Origin: Henriciella sp.
Lineage (GTDB): Bacteria > Pseudomonadota > Alphaproteobacteria > Caulobacterales > Hyphomonadaceae
Reading direction: 5' to 3'
NCBI GenBank assembly: GCA_002733705.1
Contig: NVWP01000040.1
Coordinates: 1-44,825 of the forward strand
DNA: 44,825 nt
Shown here: positions 20,962 through 28,849 of the stretch, piece by piece
Layout of the letters: each line of letters begins with the position of its first letter
Numbering within the stretch: position 1 is the stretch's first letter
Notes under the pieces: model-generated
What the model saw: only the letters and a program-made list of their open reading frames with translations
Database searches by the model: none
Told to the model about the DNA's origin: nothing
Translations under genes and position numbers: made by a program

Positions 20962-21371
20962 TGCGTGGCAGACAGGCGAAACAGCCCGATGAGGCGAGTG
21001 TCGATCTGACGCCGATGCTGGATGTGGTCTTCATCCTCCTCATCTTCTTCATCGTGACATCGACCTTCATCCAGGAAGAGGCGCTCGGCCTTGAGCCGCC
21101 GCCACCACCGTCGAACACCCAGAGCGATCCGGAAAATTCGGCCATCCTCATTTTCGTCGATCAGGACAATCTGATCACGGTGAATGGCCGTCTGACCGAC
21201 ATCACGGGTGTCCGCGCCAATATGGAGCGTCTCCGGGCTGAAAATCCCGAAAGCGCGCTCATCATCCAGGCGCATCCGCAGGCGCGCACAGGCACGATCG
21301 TCAAGATCCGTGACGAAGCGTATAATGCGCAGATGAACCGGGTGAACATCGTCCAGAGCGAAGGTGATTAG
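20961..21371 (+). CDS. exbD: ExbD/TolR transport protein 1
   Basis: Inner-membrane subunit of the TonB motor. It has 136 residues. A cytoplasmic N-terminus is followed by one transmembrane helix with the essential Asp in SVDLTPMLDVVFILLIFF (residues about 15-32), then a Pro-rich periplasmic linker (EPPPPPSN) and the C-terminal ExbD fold. The start overlaps the exbB stop by one base, implying coupled translation. A second exbD copy follows after 11 bases. Confidence 0.95.
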   Translation: MRGRQAKQPDEASVDLTPMLDVVFILLIFFIVTSTFIQEEALGLEPPPPPSNTQSDPENSAILIFVDQDNLITVNGRLTDITGVRANMERLRAENPESALIIQAHPQARTGTIVKIRDEAYNAQMNRVNIVQSEGD

Positions 21372-21382
21372 GAGACAAGAAT

Positions 21383-21799
21383 ATGGCACGTAGAAAACGC
21401 ATATTGGCGTCCGACTCCACCGGCGATGACGATGTCAACCTTACCCCGATGCTTGATGTTGTCTTCATCCTGCTTATCTTCTTCATTGTGACGGCCCAGT
21501 TCATCAAGGAACCGGGTGTCGAGATCAACCGGACCGAGGTAGACAATACCGAACGGCAAAACCCGCTTGGTATCCTCATCGCCATCAATGACGAGAGCGA
21601 GATCTACATCGACAAGGAAGAAGTGTCGCTTCAGGAAGTCGGTTTCCGCATCCGGGAGCTTCGCGAAGACAATCCGAAAGGCCGGCTGGTTGTCCAGGCG
21701 GATGAGGATTCAGATGCCGGTGTGCTGATCTCCCTCATGGAGATCATCAACAATGAAGATGGCCTGACGGCTGTTCCGGTATCGGTCGAGCAGGAATAG
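21383..21799 (+). CDS. exbD: ExbD/TolR transport protein 2
   Basis: Second ExbD paralogue, 138 residues. The helix VNLTPMLDVVFILLIFFIVT carries the conserved Asp and is nearly identical to that of the first copy. The periplasmic part diverges and lacks the poly-Pro linker. It starts 11 bases after the first exbD with GGAGACAAGAAT just upstream. Paired ExbD proteins are common in TonB clusters with DUF3450. They may form a heteromer, or serve two ExbB-type channels (the long and the short one). Confidence 0.95.
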   Translation: MARRKRILASDSTGDDDVNLTPMLDVVFILLIFFIVTAQFIKEPGVEINRTEVDNTERQNPLGILIAINDESEIYIDKEEVSLQEVGFRIRELREDNPKGRLVVQADEDSDAGVLISLMEIINNEDGLTAVPVSVEQE

Positions 21800-21809
21800 G
21801 AGAAACGCA

Positions 21810-22436
21810 ATGTTTTCAAATCCCATCCTTCGCCTGGTGATCGGTATCCCTCTCGCGGCCATCGTCGTGTTTGCGCTCTTCACCTTCATGTACAAGATGA
21901 TCAATCAGGAATACGAACAGCCTGAAAATGTGGAGCAGCGGACTCTCGAGCGGATCACACCCGCAGATGAGAGCCAGGAAGTGCGGACCCGTCAGCGCAA
22001 CAAGCCACAACGGCTTGATTCGGCTGACAAGCCGCCGCCACCCCCGAAAATGTCGGCAACGCGGTCGGACATCGACCTTCCCACGCCGAGCATTCAGGGG
22101 TCGGCCCCGACCGAGGTGAACGTTGATCGCCTCGATTCGCTGGCCATCGATCCTGTGGCGATCTCGGACCGGGACGCACAGCCGGTGCGTCCGCCGGTAC
22201 CGACCTATCCGCAGCGCGCAGCCGAGCGCGGCATTGAAGGCTCCTGCGACGTCCGCTTCGACGTGGACACACGCGGCCGGCCCTATAATGTCGAGGCAAG
22301 CTGCACCGACAGCGTCTTCAAACGTGAAGCCGAGCGTGCGGTCAGCCGCGTGGAGTTTGCGCCAAAGATCGTTCGCGGTCAGCCGGCCGAACGCCGCAAC
22401 GTGGTCTATCCGCTGGAATTCCAGCTCGACGGCTAG
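21810..22436 (+). CDS. tonB: TonB energy transducer
   Basis: Links the ExbB/ExbD motor to outer-membrane receptors. It has 208 residues. The N-terminal transmembrane helix is at about 4-30 (LRLVIGIPLAAIVVFALFTF). The linker is short, with a single PPPPPK run instead of long Glu-Pro/Lys-Pro repeats. The C-terminal TonB domain begins near PPVPTYPQRAAERGIEG and ends VVYPLEFQLDG. Two Cys residues in this domain (GSCDV, EASCTD) could form a disulphide. It is the last gene before a strong terminator. A candidate client is the receptor at 39.1-41.3 kb. Confidence 0.95.
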   Translation: MFSNPILRLVIGIPLAAIVVFALFTFMYKMINQEYEQPENVEQRTLERITPADESQEVRTRQRNKPQRLDSADKPPPPPKMSATRSDIDLPTPSIQGSAPTEVNVDRLDSLAIDPVAISDRDAQPVRPPVPTYPQRAAERGIEGSCDVRFDVDTRGRPYNVEASCTDSVFKREAERAVSRVEFAPKIVRGQPAERRNVVYPLEFQLDG

Positions 22437-22461
22437 GTTTCAAACGCGACCTTTATTTTCG

Positions 22462-22495
22462 AAAAGCCCGGTCCATGTGACCGGGCTTTTTGTTT
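22462..22495 (+). terminator. intrinsic terminator of the TonB operon
   Basis: AAAAGCCCGGT and ACCGGGCTTTT pair around a CCATGTG loop and run into TTTTTGTTT. It lies 25 bases after the tonB stop. It separates the operon from the TPR gene, which in some relatives follows tonB directly. Confidence 0.93.
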
Positions 22496-22824
22496 GCCGC
22501 CGGCAAAATGCTCTCGAATCCGGGTCCTGAAGCTCTTGGGCCTGACCGGTCCCGGTGCAACAGGGGGCCTCTTATGCCAATTGCGCGAAGTTTGCGCGCC
22601 AGACTGGTCAAATTTGAGAATGAAGCCCATTCCCTGCGCTTGTGGACGCCAGAAGCGTTGACGTGGCGCGCCGGACCGAGCATATCTTAACACAGCAAAA
22701 GCGACGTAGACGCCGATAGAAATAGATTAAGTCGCCGGCGGATCGATTTCAGCCAAATGCACGTTGCATCGTGCGATGCGTGACAAGGATTTCCGCCGGG
22801 TCCGGCGAAAAGGAGTGAGACACC
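22496..22824 (+). other. non-coding leader region of the TPR gene with two inverted repeats
   Basis: About 330 bases without a credible gene. Near its 3' end, GCATCG-TG-CGATGC (22766-22779) is a perfect 6-bp inverted repeat. CGCCGG-GT-CCGGCG (22794-22807) is another, foldable as a 5-bp stem with a GGTC loop, ending just before the AAAAGGAG ribosome-binding site (22809-22816) of the TPR gene. The first looks like a protein-binding operator. The second could modulate access to the ribosome-binding site. No other signals were recognised. Confidence 0.5.
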
Positions 22825-24216
22825 ATGGGATTCAAGACATTTCTTAGAAGTGCGGTTGTCGTCGGCGCCGTATCTGTAATGGGCGCAGGCGCTGCCATGG
22901 CGCAGGGCGCCAATTGCGAGGCGACGGAATTCAGCTCCAAGACCGGTGAGATTTACCTCAAGGCCGAGACCGAACTTCTGCAGAATGAGAATCCGCAGGC
23001 CGCTCTCAACGCGCTCAACCAGCTGCGCAATTCGGACCTGAACTGCTATGAGCAGGGCGCTGTCCTGAAACTTGGCGCGGCGATCAAGATCGAAGCCGGC
23101 GACTATAACGGCGCTGTCCGCGACCTCGAATCAGCCATCAATCAGGGCTACATTCCGGCCAGCGAGCGCAAGAACACCTATTACAACATCTTCCAGATCT
23201 ATCTCAGCCAGAACAATCTCGAGAAGGCACTGGAATACTCGCAAAAATGGGTTCAGGCTGGTGGCGAGCCGGACCGCGATGGCAAGTGGCAGCTCGCCGT
23301 GGTCAACCAGAAGCTTGGCAACAATCAGGAAGCCCTGCGTTGGGCCGAGCAGGTTTTCCGTGAAGACGGGGCAGGCGCCGACCGCCAGGTCTATGACTTC
23401 CTGATCTATCTTTATGACGAGACGGGCCAGCGCGCCAAGAAAGCCGAACTTCTCGAGACGCTTCTTGCGCGCAACCCGAATGAGCGCCGGCTCTGGGACG
23501 CCATCGCTGGCGACTATTTTGCCGGTGAGCAGGAGCGCAAGGCCTTCGAAGTGCAGAAAGCCATGTATCTCGGTGGGATCCTGCAAAAAGAAGATGAGAT
23601 CATGCGGATCGTCAACTTCTACAACCGCTTCAACGTCCCGTACCGCGCCGCTCAGATTCTTGAGAAAGAGATGAATTCCGGTCGCGTCTCGAAGACCTAT
23701 GAGCGTATGGAGCTGCTGGCGAACCTCTACCAGGTGGCCCGCGAATTCGACAAGGCGATCCCCGTCATCGAGGAAGCGGCCCGTATGAACAATAGCGGCG
23801 CCATGTATGAGCGTCTCGGCCGCTCGCATGCCGAGCTGCAGAACTGGGCCAAGGCCGAAGAAGCCTTGACCCGCGCGCTAAATGCCGGTGGTGTTGAGGA
23901 TCGTGGTCTGGCCTGGGTCCTGATCGGTCAGTCCCGCTATGAGCGCGATGATCGTGCCGGCGCCCGTGAAGCCTTCAGCAATGCGAACAACCGCGCCGGC
24001 CGCGGCTGGCTCGACTTCATGCGCTCTGAAGAGCAGACCGAAGTTGCGCTGGTCCGCTTCGAGGCGCAGAGCCTTGTGCAGGATCTGGAGAACGAGAAGC
24101 GCCGCTGCGACCAGCTTGAAGTGCTTGGTGAAGAGAATGCACCGGAGGCTTGCGGGACGGTGGATGAGCGCCTTTCCGAGGCCCGCGAGGAATTTCAGGC
24201 GCTTACAAACAGCTAG
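22825..24216 (+). CDS. periplasmic TPR-repeat protein of the TonB locus
   Basis: 463 residues with a Sec signal peptide (about 1-26, ending AAMAQG), then alpha-helical tetratricopeptide-like repeats through most of the length. Examples are QAALNALNQLRNSDLNCYEQ, the GDYNGAVRDLESAINQGYIP unit, the NNLEKALEYSQKWV unit and the NWAKAEEALTRALNAG unit. The final 60 residues contain a Cys pair (RRCDQLEVLG...PEACGT). TPR proteins commonly accompany TtpC-type TonB clusters, and this is probably the same partner, though here it has its own transcript. Its likely role is a periplasmic scaffold for the TonB complex. The molecular function is not established. Confidence 0.85.
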   Translation: MGFKTFLRSAVVVGAVSVMGAGAAMAQGANCEATEFSSKTGEIYLKAETELLQNENPQAALNALNQLRNSDLNCYEQGAVLKLGAAIKIEAGDYNGAVRDLESAINQGYIPASERKNTYYNIFQIYLSQNNLEKALEYSQKWVQAGGEPDRDGKWQLAVVNQKLGNNQEALRWAEQVFREDGAGADRQVYDFLIYLYDETGQRAKKAELLETLLARNPNERRLWDAIAGDYFAGEQERKAFEVQKAMYLGGILQKEDEIMRIVNFYNRFNVPYRAAQILEKEMNSGRVSKTYERMELLANLYQVAREFDKAIPVIEEAARMNNSGAMYERLGRSHAELQNWAKAEEALTRALNAGGVEDRGLAWVLIGQSRYERDDRAGAREAFSNANNRAGRGWLDFMRSEEQTEVALVRFEAQSLVQDLENEKRRCDQLEVLGEENAPEACGTVDERLSEAREEFQALTNS

Positions 24217-24246
24217 AACCTGAATCTTCGCTGAAAAATTAAATTG

Positions 24247-24279
24247 AAGCCCCGGCTCGCTATCGAGCCGGGGCTTTTT
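24247..24279 (+). terminator. intrinsic terminator of the TPR gene
   Basis: GCCCCGGCTCG and CGAGCCGGGGC form a perfect 11-bp stem around CTAT, followed by TTTTT. It lies 32 bases after the TPR stop codon. Confidence 0.95.
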
Positions 24280-24323
24280 ACATTCAGGGGGACAGGACGC
24301 GGCTTGAACCAACCCGTTAAATG

Positions 24324-24337
24324 GTTTCAGCTGAAAC
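24324..24337 (+). promoter_or_regulatory. perfect 14-bp palindrome, candidate operator
   Basis: GTTTCAGCTGAAAC is a perfect palindrome 24 bases before the start codon of the PLP enzyme. Its location and symmetry suit a dimeric regulator binding near the promoter or blocking elongation. I cannot assign it to a known regulator; it is not the TGAA-N5-TTCA form bound by MetR. Confidence 0.4.
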
Positions 24338-24360
24338 TAATCAATGGAAGGACACGAGAC

Positions 24361-25650
24361 ATGAGCAAGCCGGACAAACCATACCGCAAGCGCCAGATCG
24401 GGGATCACAAGTTGAGGCCGGAATCCCTTGTCATGGGCTATGGCTTCGATCCGGCCATGTCGGAAAACTCGATCAAGCCGCCAATCTTCATGACGTCCAC
24501 ATTCGCCTTCAAATCGGCGCGCGATGGCGAAATGCTGTTCCGTCAGCTTGCGGGCAAGCGCGAGGATGGCGACCCGGAAGAAGCCGATCTCATCTATACG
24601 CGCTTCAATAACCCGAACATGGAAGTGCTCGAAGACCGCCTGACACTATATGATGCTGGAGAGATGGCGCTGGTCTTTTCCTCCGGCATGGGCGCGATCA
24701 CGACGGCGCTTCTGGCCTGCGCAGGGGCGGGGACGACCATCCTTCACTCCAGCCCTCTCTATGGCGGCACGGAAGTCTTCATGCGTACCTTCATGCCCGA
24801 CTTCGGTGTGACGCCGTTCGAAATGGATGCCTGGGCCAGCGAGGAAAAAATCCTGGAACGCGCGCGCGAAGCGGCCAAGACGGGCCCGCTCAGCGTCATT
24901 TTCACCGAATCGCCGGCTAACCCGACCAATGCCCTTGTTGATATCAAGGCGTGCAAACGCGTCGCCGATACGATCGAGAAGGAAACCGGCCACCGTCCGA
25001 TCATCATGTGCGACAATACGATGATGGGCCCGATCGGTCATCTCCCGATCAAGCATGGCGCAGACCTCGCGCTCTACTCTCTGACCAAGTATATCGGCGG
25101 CCATTCCGACCTTGTCGGCGGTGCCGCGATTGGCAGCGAAGAGACCATTTCCAAGATCCGCCGTGTGCGCAACTATCTCGGCACCACGCTCGACGCCCAC
25201 ACCTGCTGGCTGATCACACGCTCGCTCGAGACGGTCCGCATGCGGATGGAAAAGGCGTTCGAGAATGCGCGCATTTGCGCTGAATTCCTGCGCGACCATC
25301 CAAAGATCGGCAAGGTCATGTATCCGGCTTTTCTGGAAGAGGGCGATCCCCAGCGCAAGGTCTTTGACGAACAGTGCGAGGCAGCCGGGTCAACCTTCTC
25401 CTTCGACGTGAAGGGCGGCAAGGAGGCGGCTTTCCGCCTCCTCGACAACCTTCAGCTCGTCAAACTCGCCGTCAGCCTCGGCGGCACGGAAAGCCTGATG
25501 TGCCATCCCGGCTCCACGACCCATTCGGGCGTCGATGAGGAAATTCGCAAGCGGATCGGTTTTACCGACGGCCTCGTCCGCTTCTCGGTTGGCGTCGAAG
25601 CCGCCGAGGACCTTGTCGTCGATCTCAAACAGGCTCTGGAAAAGGTCTAG
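24361..25650 (+). CDS. cystathionine gamma-synthase / methionine gamma-lyase family enzyme
   Basis: PLP-dependent enzyme of sulfur amino-acid metabolism (Cys/Met metabolism family). It has 429 residues. The cofactor-binding lysine is K243 in the motif YSLTKYIGGHSD. Other family marks are YTRFNNPNMEVLEDRL near the N-terminus, SSGMGAITTALLA, and the CHPGSTTHSG segment near the C-terminus. The ATG at 24361 is chosen because it follows an AAGGA site and starts the family sequence; an earlier in-frame ATG lies inside the preceding terminator. Sequence alone does not decide between cystathionine synthesis, homocysteine synthesis and methionine cleavage. No other sulfur gene is nearby. It converges on the DUF481 gene. 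Confidence 0.85.
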   Translation: MSKPDKPYRKRQIGDHKLRPESLVMGYGFDPAMSENSIKPPIFMTSTFAFKSARDGEMLFRQLAGKREDGDPEEADLIYTRFNNPNMEVLEDRLTLYDAGEMALVFSSGMGAITTALLACAGAGTTILHSSPLYGGTEVFMRTFMPDFGVTPFEMDAWASEEKILERAREAAKTGPLSVIFTESPANPTNALVDIKACKRVADTIEKETGHRPIIMCDNTMMGPIGHLPIKHGADLALYSLTKYIGGHSDLVGGAAIGSEETISKIRRVRNYLGTTLDAHTCWLITRSLETVRMRMEKAFENARICAEFLRDHPKIGKVMYPAFLEEGDPQRKVFDEQCEAAGSTFSFDVKGGKEAAFRLLDNLQLVKLAVSLGGTESLMCHPGSTTHSGVDEEIRKRIGFTDGLVRFSVGVEAAEDLVVDLKQALEKV

Positions 25651-25660
25651 TCCGGCAGGC

Positions 25661-26410
25661 TCACTGCCCGAAGGAATAGACAATCGATGCCCGCGTCACC
25701 GTATCCGTCGCCTCGAAACCGGGCGGCGGGTTGGTGTCGTGGCGCACATCGAAGGAAAAGCGGGCCGAAAACGTGTCGGTCAGCGCGGCCGTCAGGGCGA
25801 TGATATTCCCGATCTGCGTTGATTCGCTCGCATAGATGATGTCGGTATTGTTCGAGAGGGAGACCGCATCATTGAAGTCATGCGTGAACTCCGACCGGCC
25901 GACGACCGAAACCGACTGTTCGGTGGATCCGGGCGTCGTCACAGGAACGCCATTGCGGATGACGGTCGTCTCCTGGACTTCATCGATCTTGATACCTGGG
26001 CCGCCCTGGACAGACCATTTGGTCGTCTCGCTATCGAAAACGTCATAGCCGAGACCGCCGCCGACGAAGACGCGCGAATCGAAACCGGAAAACTCATCCT
26101 TTTCATAGGAAGTGCGGACGAAGCCAAAAAGTCGGTCGCCAAGCTGGCGATCGACCTCACCGGCAAGGAAAAGACGGTTGCGCGTCTCGACCGAGTCCGT
26201 CTCGCCATAGTCGGCAGCGGCGTCGAAGCTGTAGGTCCACAGGCCGGCTTCACGGTTGAGTTTCAGGCCGAGGCCGAGGTCCGTCGTCTCTGTATTGCCT
26301 GTGGTATAGCCTGCGCTGAATGAGCCTTCGCCCGTCCAGCCATCTTCGGCAAGGGCGGCAGGCATCAGGCAAAGCCCTGCAAAACCGGCAAACAGATAAC
26401 GAAGCGTCAT
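25661..26410 (-). CDS. DUF481 outer-membrane beta-barrel protein
   Basis: 249 residues of the DUF481 (YdiY-type) family. A Sec signal peptide spans about 1-21 (ending PAALA). The mature part consists of alternating amphipathic strands such as GEGSFSAGYTTGNTETTDLG and TYSFDAAADYG, and ends RASIVYSFGQ as a near-terminal aromatic strand, typical of outer-membrane barrels. Its stop is 10 bases from the PLP enzyme's stop (convergent). On the other side it diverges from the ast operon, with a 140-base shared upstream region that contains TTAACCAT at 26471-26478. Function is not known; some homologues are salt-induced. Confidence 0.85.
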   Translation of the reverse strand: MTLRYLFAGFAGLCLMPAALAEDGWTGEGSFSAGYTTGNTETTDLGLGLKLNREAGLWTYSFDAAADYGETDSVETRNRLFLAGEVDRQLGDRLFGFVRTSYEKDEFSGFDSRVFVGGGLGYDVFDSETTKWSVQGGPGIKIDEVQETTVIRNGVPVTTPGSTEQSVSVVGRSEFTHDFNDAVSLSNNTDIIYASESTQIGNIIALTAALTDTFSARFSFDVRHDTNPPPGFEATDTVTRASIVYSFGQ

Positions 26411-26550
26411 GGCGAAAATCTCCTCGAATCACAATTTCGCCTCTCCTCGCAGATGGTCACCAACAAGTTGTTAACCATGCCGGCCCGGGCCGTGAGCCGG
26501 GTGCGCGGCGCAAAAGCTCACCCCTGCGGGCTTGCGATTATTCGTTTCCC

Positions 26551-27822
26551 ATGAAACCAAGAGGCATGACTGATTTGGGCAAGAAAACCGACGAAGACGA
26601 AGCCGTATGCGAGCGGATCGCGGCGGCTGAAGAGAAGATGCAGTCGCGCATGCTGGACTGGGCGGCGATGAATACGGGCAGCTGGAATGCCGACGGGCTG
26701 AAAGCCCTGGCACCCAAGCTTGCCGATGCCTTTTCCGCCCTGGATGCAGATGTGCAACTGGACCAGTCCCAACCTTTTGAGAAGGTCGATGAGAAGGGTC
26801 AGACGGTCGATTTCGAGACCGGTCCGATCCTTCGCGTGAAAGCCAGACCGCAGGCGCCCGTCCAGGTCGTGATGAGCGGCCATTATGACACCGTTTTTCC
26901 GCCGGGCACCTTTACCGAGATCAAGGACCTTGGCGACGGCCGCAGGAACGGCCCCGGCCTTGCCGACATGAAGGGCGGGCTATCGGTCATGCTCGGTGCG
27001 CTGGAAGCCTTTGAAGCAGGTCCGCTGAAGGACAAGCTCGGCTATCAGATCGTGATTTCCCCAGATGAGGAAATCGGCAATTTCGCCAGCGCCGGCGCGC
27101 TAAAGGAAGCTGCCTCTTCGGGGGCGCTTGTGGGCATGACCTATGAGCCCTGTATGGAGACAGGTGCCATGTCTGGCGGGCGCAAGGGGTCGGCCGTCTT
27201 CGATATCGTCCTGCATGGCCGCTCAGCGCATGCTGGCCGGTCCAAGGAAGATGGCCGCAGCGCACTTGAGGCGGCTGCGCATGCCGTCGTGGATATCGAA
27301 GCGCTCAATGGCCGCCGCGAGGGCGTCTCCTTCAACGTCGGCGCGATCGATGGCGGCGGGGCGGTGAACATCGTGCCGGACCTTGCCATTGTCCGTTTCG
27401 GCGCGCGCGCCCCAGACCCTGACGCAGCGCAATGGGCGACCTGGGAGGTGGAGCGTATCTTCCGCGAGGCCACGGCGCGCGACGGCATTACCGGCCATCT
27501 GCATGGTGGGTTCTACCGCCCGCCAAAGCCGCGCAATGAGGCCCAGCAGACCCTGTTCGATGCGGTCGCGCAGACCGGCTCGGCGCTTGGTCTGGAGCTG
27601 ACCTTCGAGGACACTGGCGGTGTTTGTGAGGGCAATAATATCTTCGCGGCGGGCGTCCCAAATGTCGACACGCTGGGCGTCATGGGCGGGCGCATCCATT
27701 CCAGTGAGGAATATGTCGTCATGTCGAGTCTTGTCGAGCGTGCGCAGCTGTCTGCGCTTCTGCTCAACCGATTTGCGGACGGGCGTATCGATGCGGCAAA
27801 AATCAAGGCTTTGATGGAATGA
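26551..27822 (+). CDS. M20-family metallohydrolase in ast operon (candidate AstE replacement)
   Basis: Zinc-dependent M20 hydrolase, the superfamily of ArgE, DapE and carboxypeptidase G2. It has 423 residues from 26551. Metal and catalytic residues are intact: SGHYD (H111, D113), ADMKGG (D139), SPDEE (E173/E174), YEPCMETGA and a C-terminal GRIHSSEEY His. The dimerisation-domain motif HAGRSKEDGRSALEAAA is present. A second start at 26566 is possible; neither has a well-spaced ribosome-binding site. The astA start overlaps its stop (ATGA), so the two are translationally coupled. Since the usual M14-type succinylglutamate desuccinylase (AstE) is missing and M20 enzymes include desuccinylases, a role in releasing succinate from N-succinylglutamate is plausible. 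That is inference. Confidence 0.85.
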   Translation: MKPRGMTDLGKKTDEDEAVCERIAAAEEKMQSRMLDWAAMNTGSWNADGLKALAPKLADAFSALDADVQLDQSQPFEKVDEKGQTVDFETGPILRVKARPQAPVQVVMSGHYDTVFPPGTFTEIKDLGDGRRNGPGLADMKGGLSVMLGALEAFEAGPLKDKLGYQIVISPDEEIGNFASAGALKEAASSGALVGMTYEPCMETGAMSGGRKGSAVFDIVLHGRSAHAGRSKEDGRSALEAAAHAVVDIEALNGRREGVSFNVGAIDGGGAVNIVPDLAIVRFGARAPDPDAAQWATWEVERIFREATARDGITGHLHGGFYRPPKPRNEAQQTLFDAVAQTGSALGLELTFEDTGGVCEGNNIFAAGVPNVDTLGVMGGRIHSSEEYVVMSSLVERAQLSALLLNRFADGRIDAAKIKALME

Positions 27823-28841
27823 CAATTCCCTATGTCATGCGGCCGGCGCGGCTGGATGATTTTGAGTCGCTGATGATCCTGGCTGAAGAGTCGGGGCCAG
27901 GCTTTACCAGTCTTCCTGTGCATGAGCGCATCCTGCGCGAGCGGCTTGAGAAGTCGGAAAAGTCCTTCGCTGGCGACCTCGATCAGCCGCAATATGGCAA
28001 ATACCTCATGATGATGGTCAATGATGAGACCGGCGAGGTGGGCGGCTGCAGTGCGGTAAAGGCGGGCGTCGGCATCGACCAGCCCTTCTTCAACTATCGT
28101 GTGATCACGCTTGCCCAGGCCAGTCAGGCTGCCAACCGGCGCCATGACATGGATGCGCTGGTCCTGACCAATGAGTTTGTTGGCTATACCGAGGTCGGCA
28201 CGCTCTTCCTGCGACAGGCCCATCGCGGCGGCGGGGCAGGGCGTCTGGCCGCCCAGTCGCGCTATCTCTTCATGGCGTCCAATCTTGACCGGTTCGGCGA
28301 CATGGTTCTGGCTGAGCTTCGCGGCGTCGTCGACGCACAGGGCGGCACCCCGTTCTGGGAAGCAATCGGCCGGCATTTCTTCCAGATGGAGTTTACCGAA
28401 GCCGACATCCTGTCTGCGACGACCGACAACCAGTTCATTCTGGATCTGATGCCGAAATATCCGATCTATGTGGACCTTCTGCCGCCGGAGGCGCGTGAGG
28501 TGATCGGGCGCTGCCATGCCGATGGCGTTGGGGCGCTGAAACTTCTGGAATGGGAAGGCTTCCGGTTCGAACGCACGGTGGACATTTTCGACGGCGGTCC
28601 GCTGGTCGCCGCTCCGCGCAAACTTATCCGCACGATCCGCGAGAGCCGGGTCGTGACATTGCGCGAAGGTGAGGCGAGCGGTGAGACCGGCCTTGTATCC
28701 AATGATCACTTTAACGATATCCGCATCAGCCTGATTGAAGGCGAGAGCCGCGGCGAGAACGAATTCGTCACATCAGGCGCGGTTCTGGACCGCCTCCGGC
28801 TGAAACCGGGTGACACGGCAAGACTTTGGCTAAGGAGCTAG
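27819..28841 (+). CDS. astA: arginine N-succinyltransferase
   Basis: First enzyme of the arginine succinyltransferase pathway: arginine + succinyl-CoA gives N2-succinylarginine. It has 340 residues, close to E. coli AstA. Recognised from the N-terminal MRPARLDDFESLMILAEESG stretch, the LPVHERILRERLEKSEKSF segment, the EVGTLFLRQAHRGGGAGRLA acyl-CoA-binding-like region and the FWEAIGRHFFQMEF motif. Translation is coupled to the M20 gene by a four-base overlap. The astD start lies 9 bases past its stop. A single copy is present, unlike the two-subunit AruF/AruG of Pseudomonas. Confidence 0.95.
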   Translation: MTIPYVMRPARLDDFESLMILAEESGPGFTSLPVHERILRERLEKSEKSFAGDLDQPQYGKYLMMMVNDETGEVGGCSAVKAGVGIDQPFFNYRVITLAQASQAANRRHDMDALVLTNEFVGYTEVGTLFLRQAHRGGGAGRLAAQSRYLFMASNLDRFGDMVLAELRGVVDAQGGTPFWEAIGRHFFQMEFTEADILSATTDNQFILDLMPKYPIYVDLLPPEAREVIGRCHADGVGALKLLEWEGFRFERTVDIFDGGPLVAAPRKLIRTIRESRVVTLREGEASGETGLVSNDHFNDIRISLIEGESRGENEFVTSGAVLDRLRLKPGDTARLWLRS

Positions 28842-28849
28842 AAGGCGAT

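Noticed and set aside
24281-24360. SAM-II or other SAM riboswitch before the PLP enzyme
   Set aside because: The expected pseudoknot core was looked for and not found; only a short palindrome is present.
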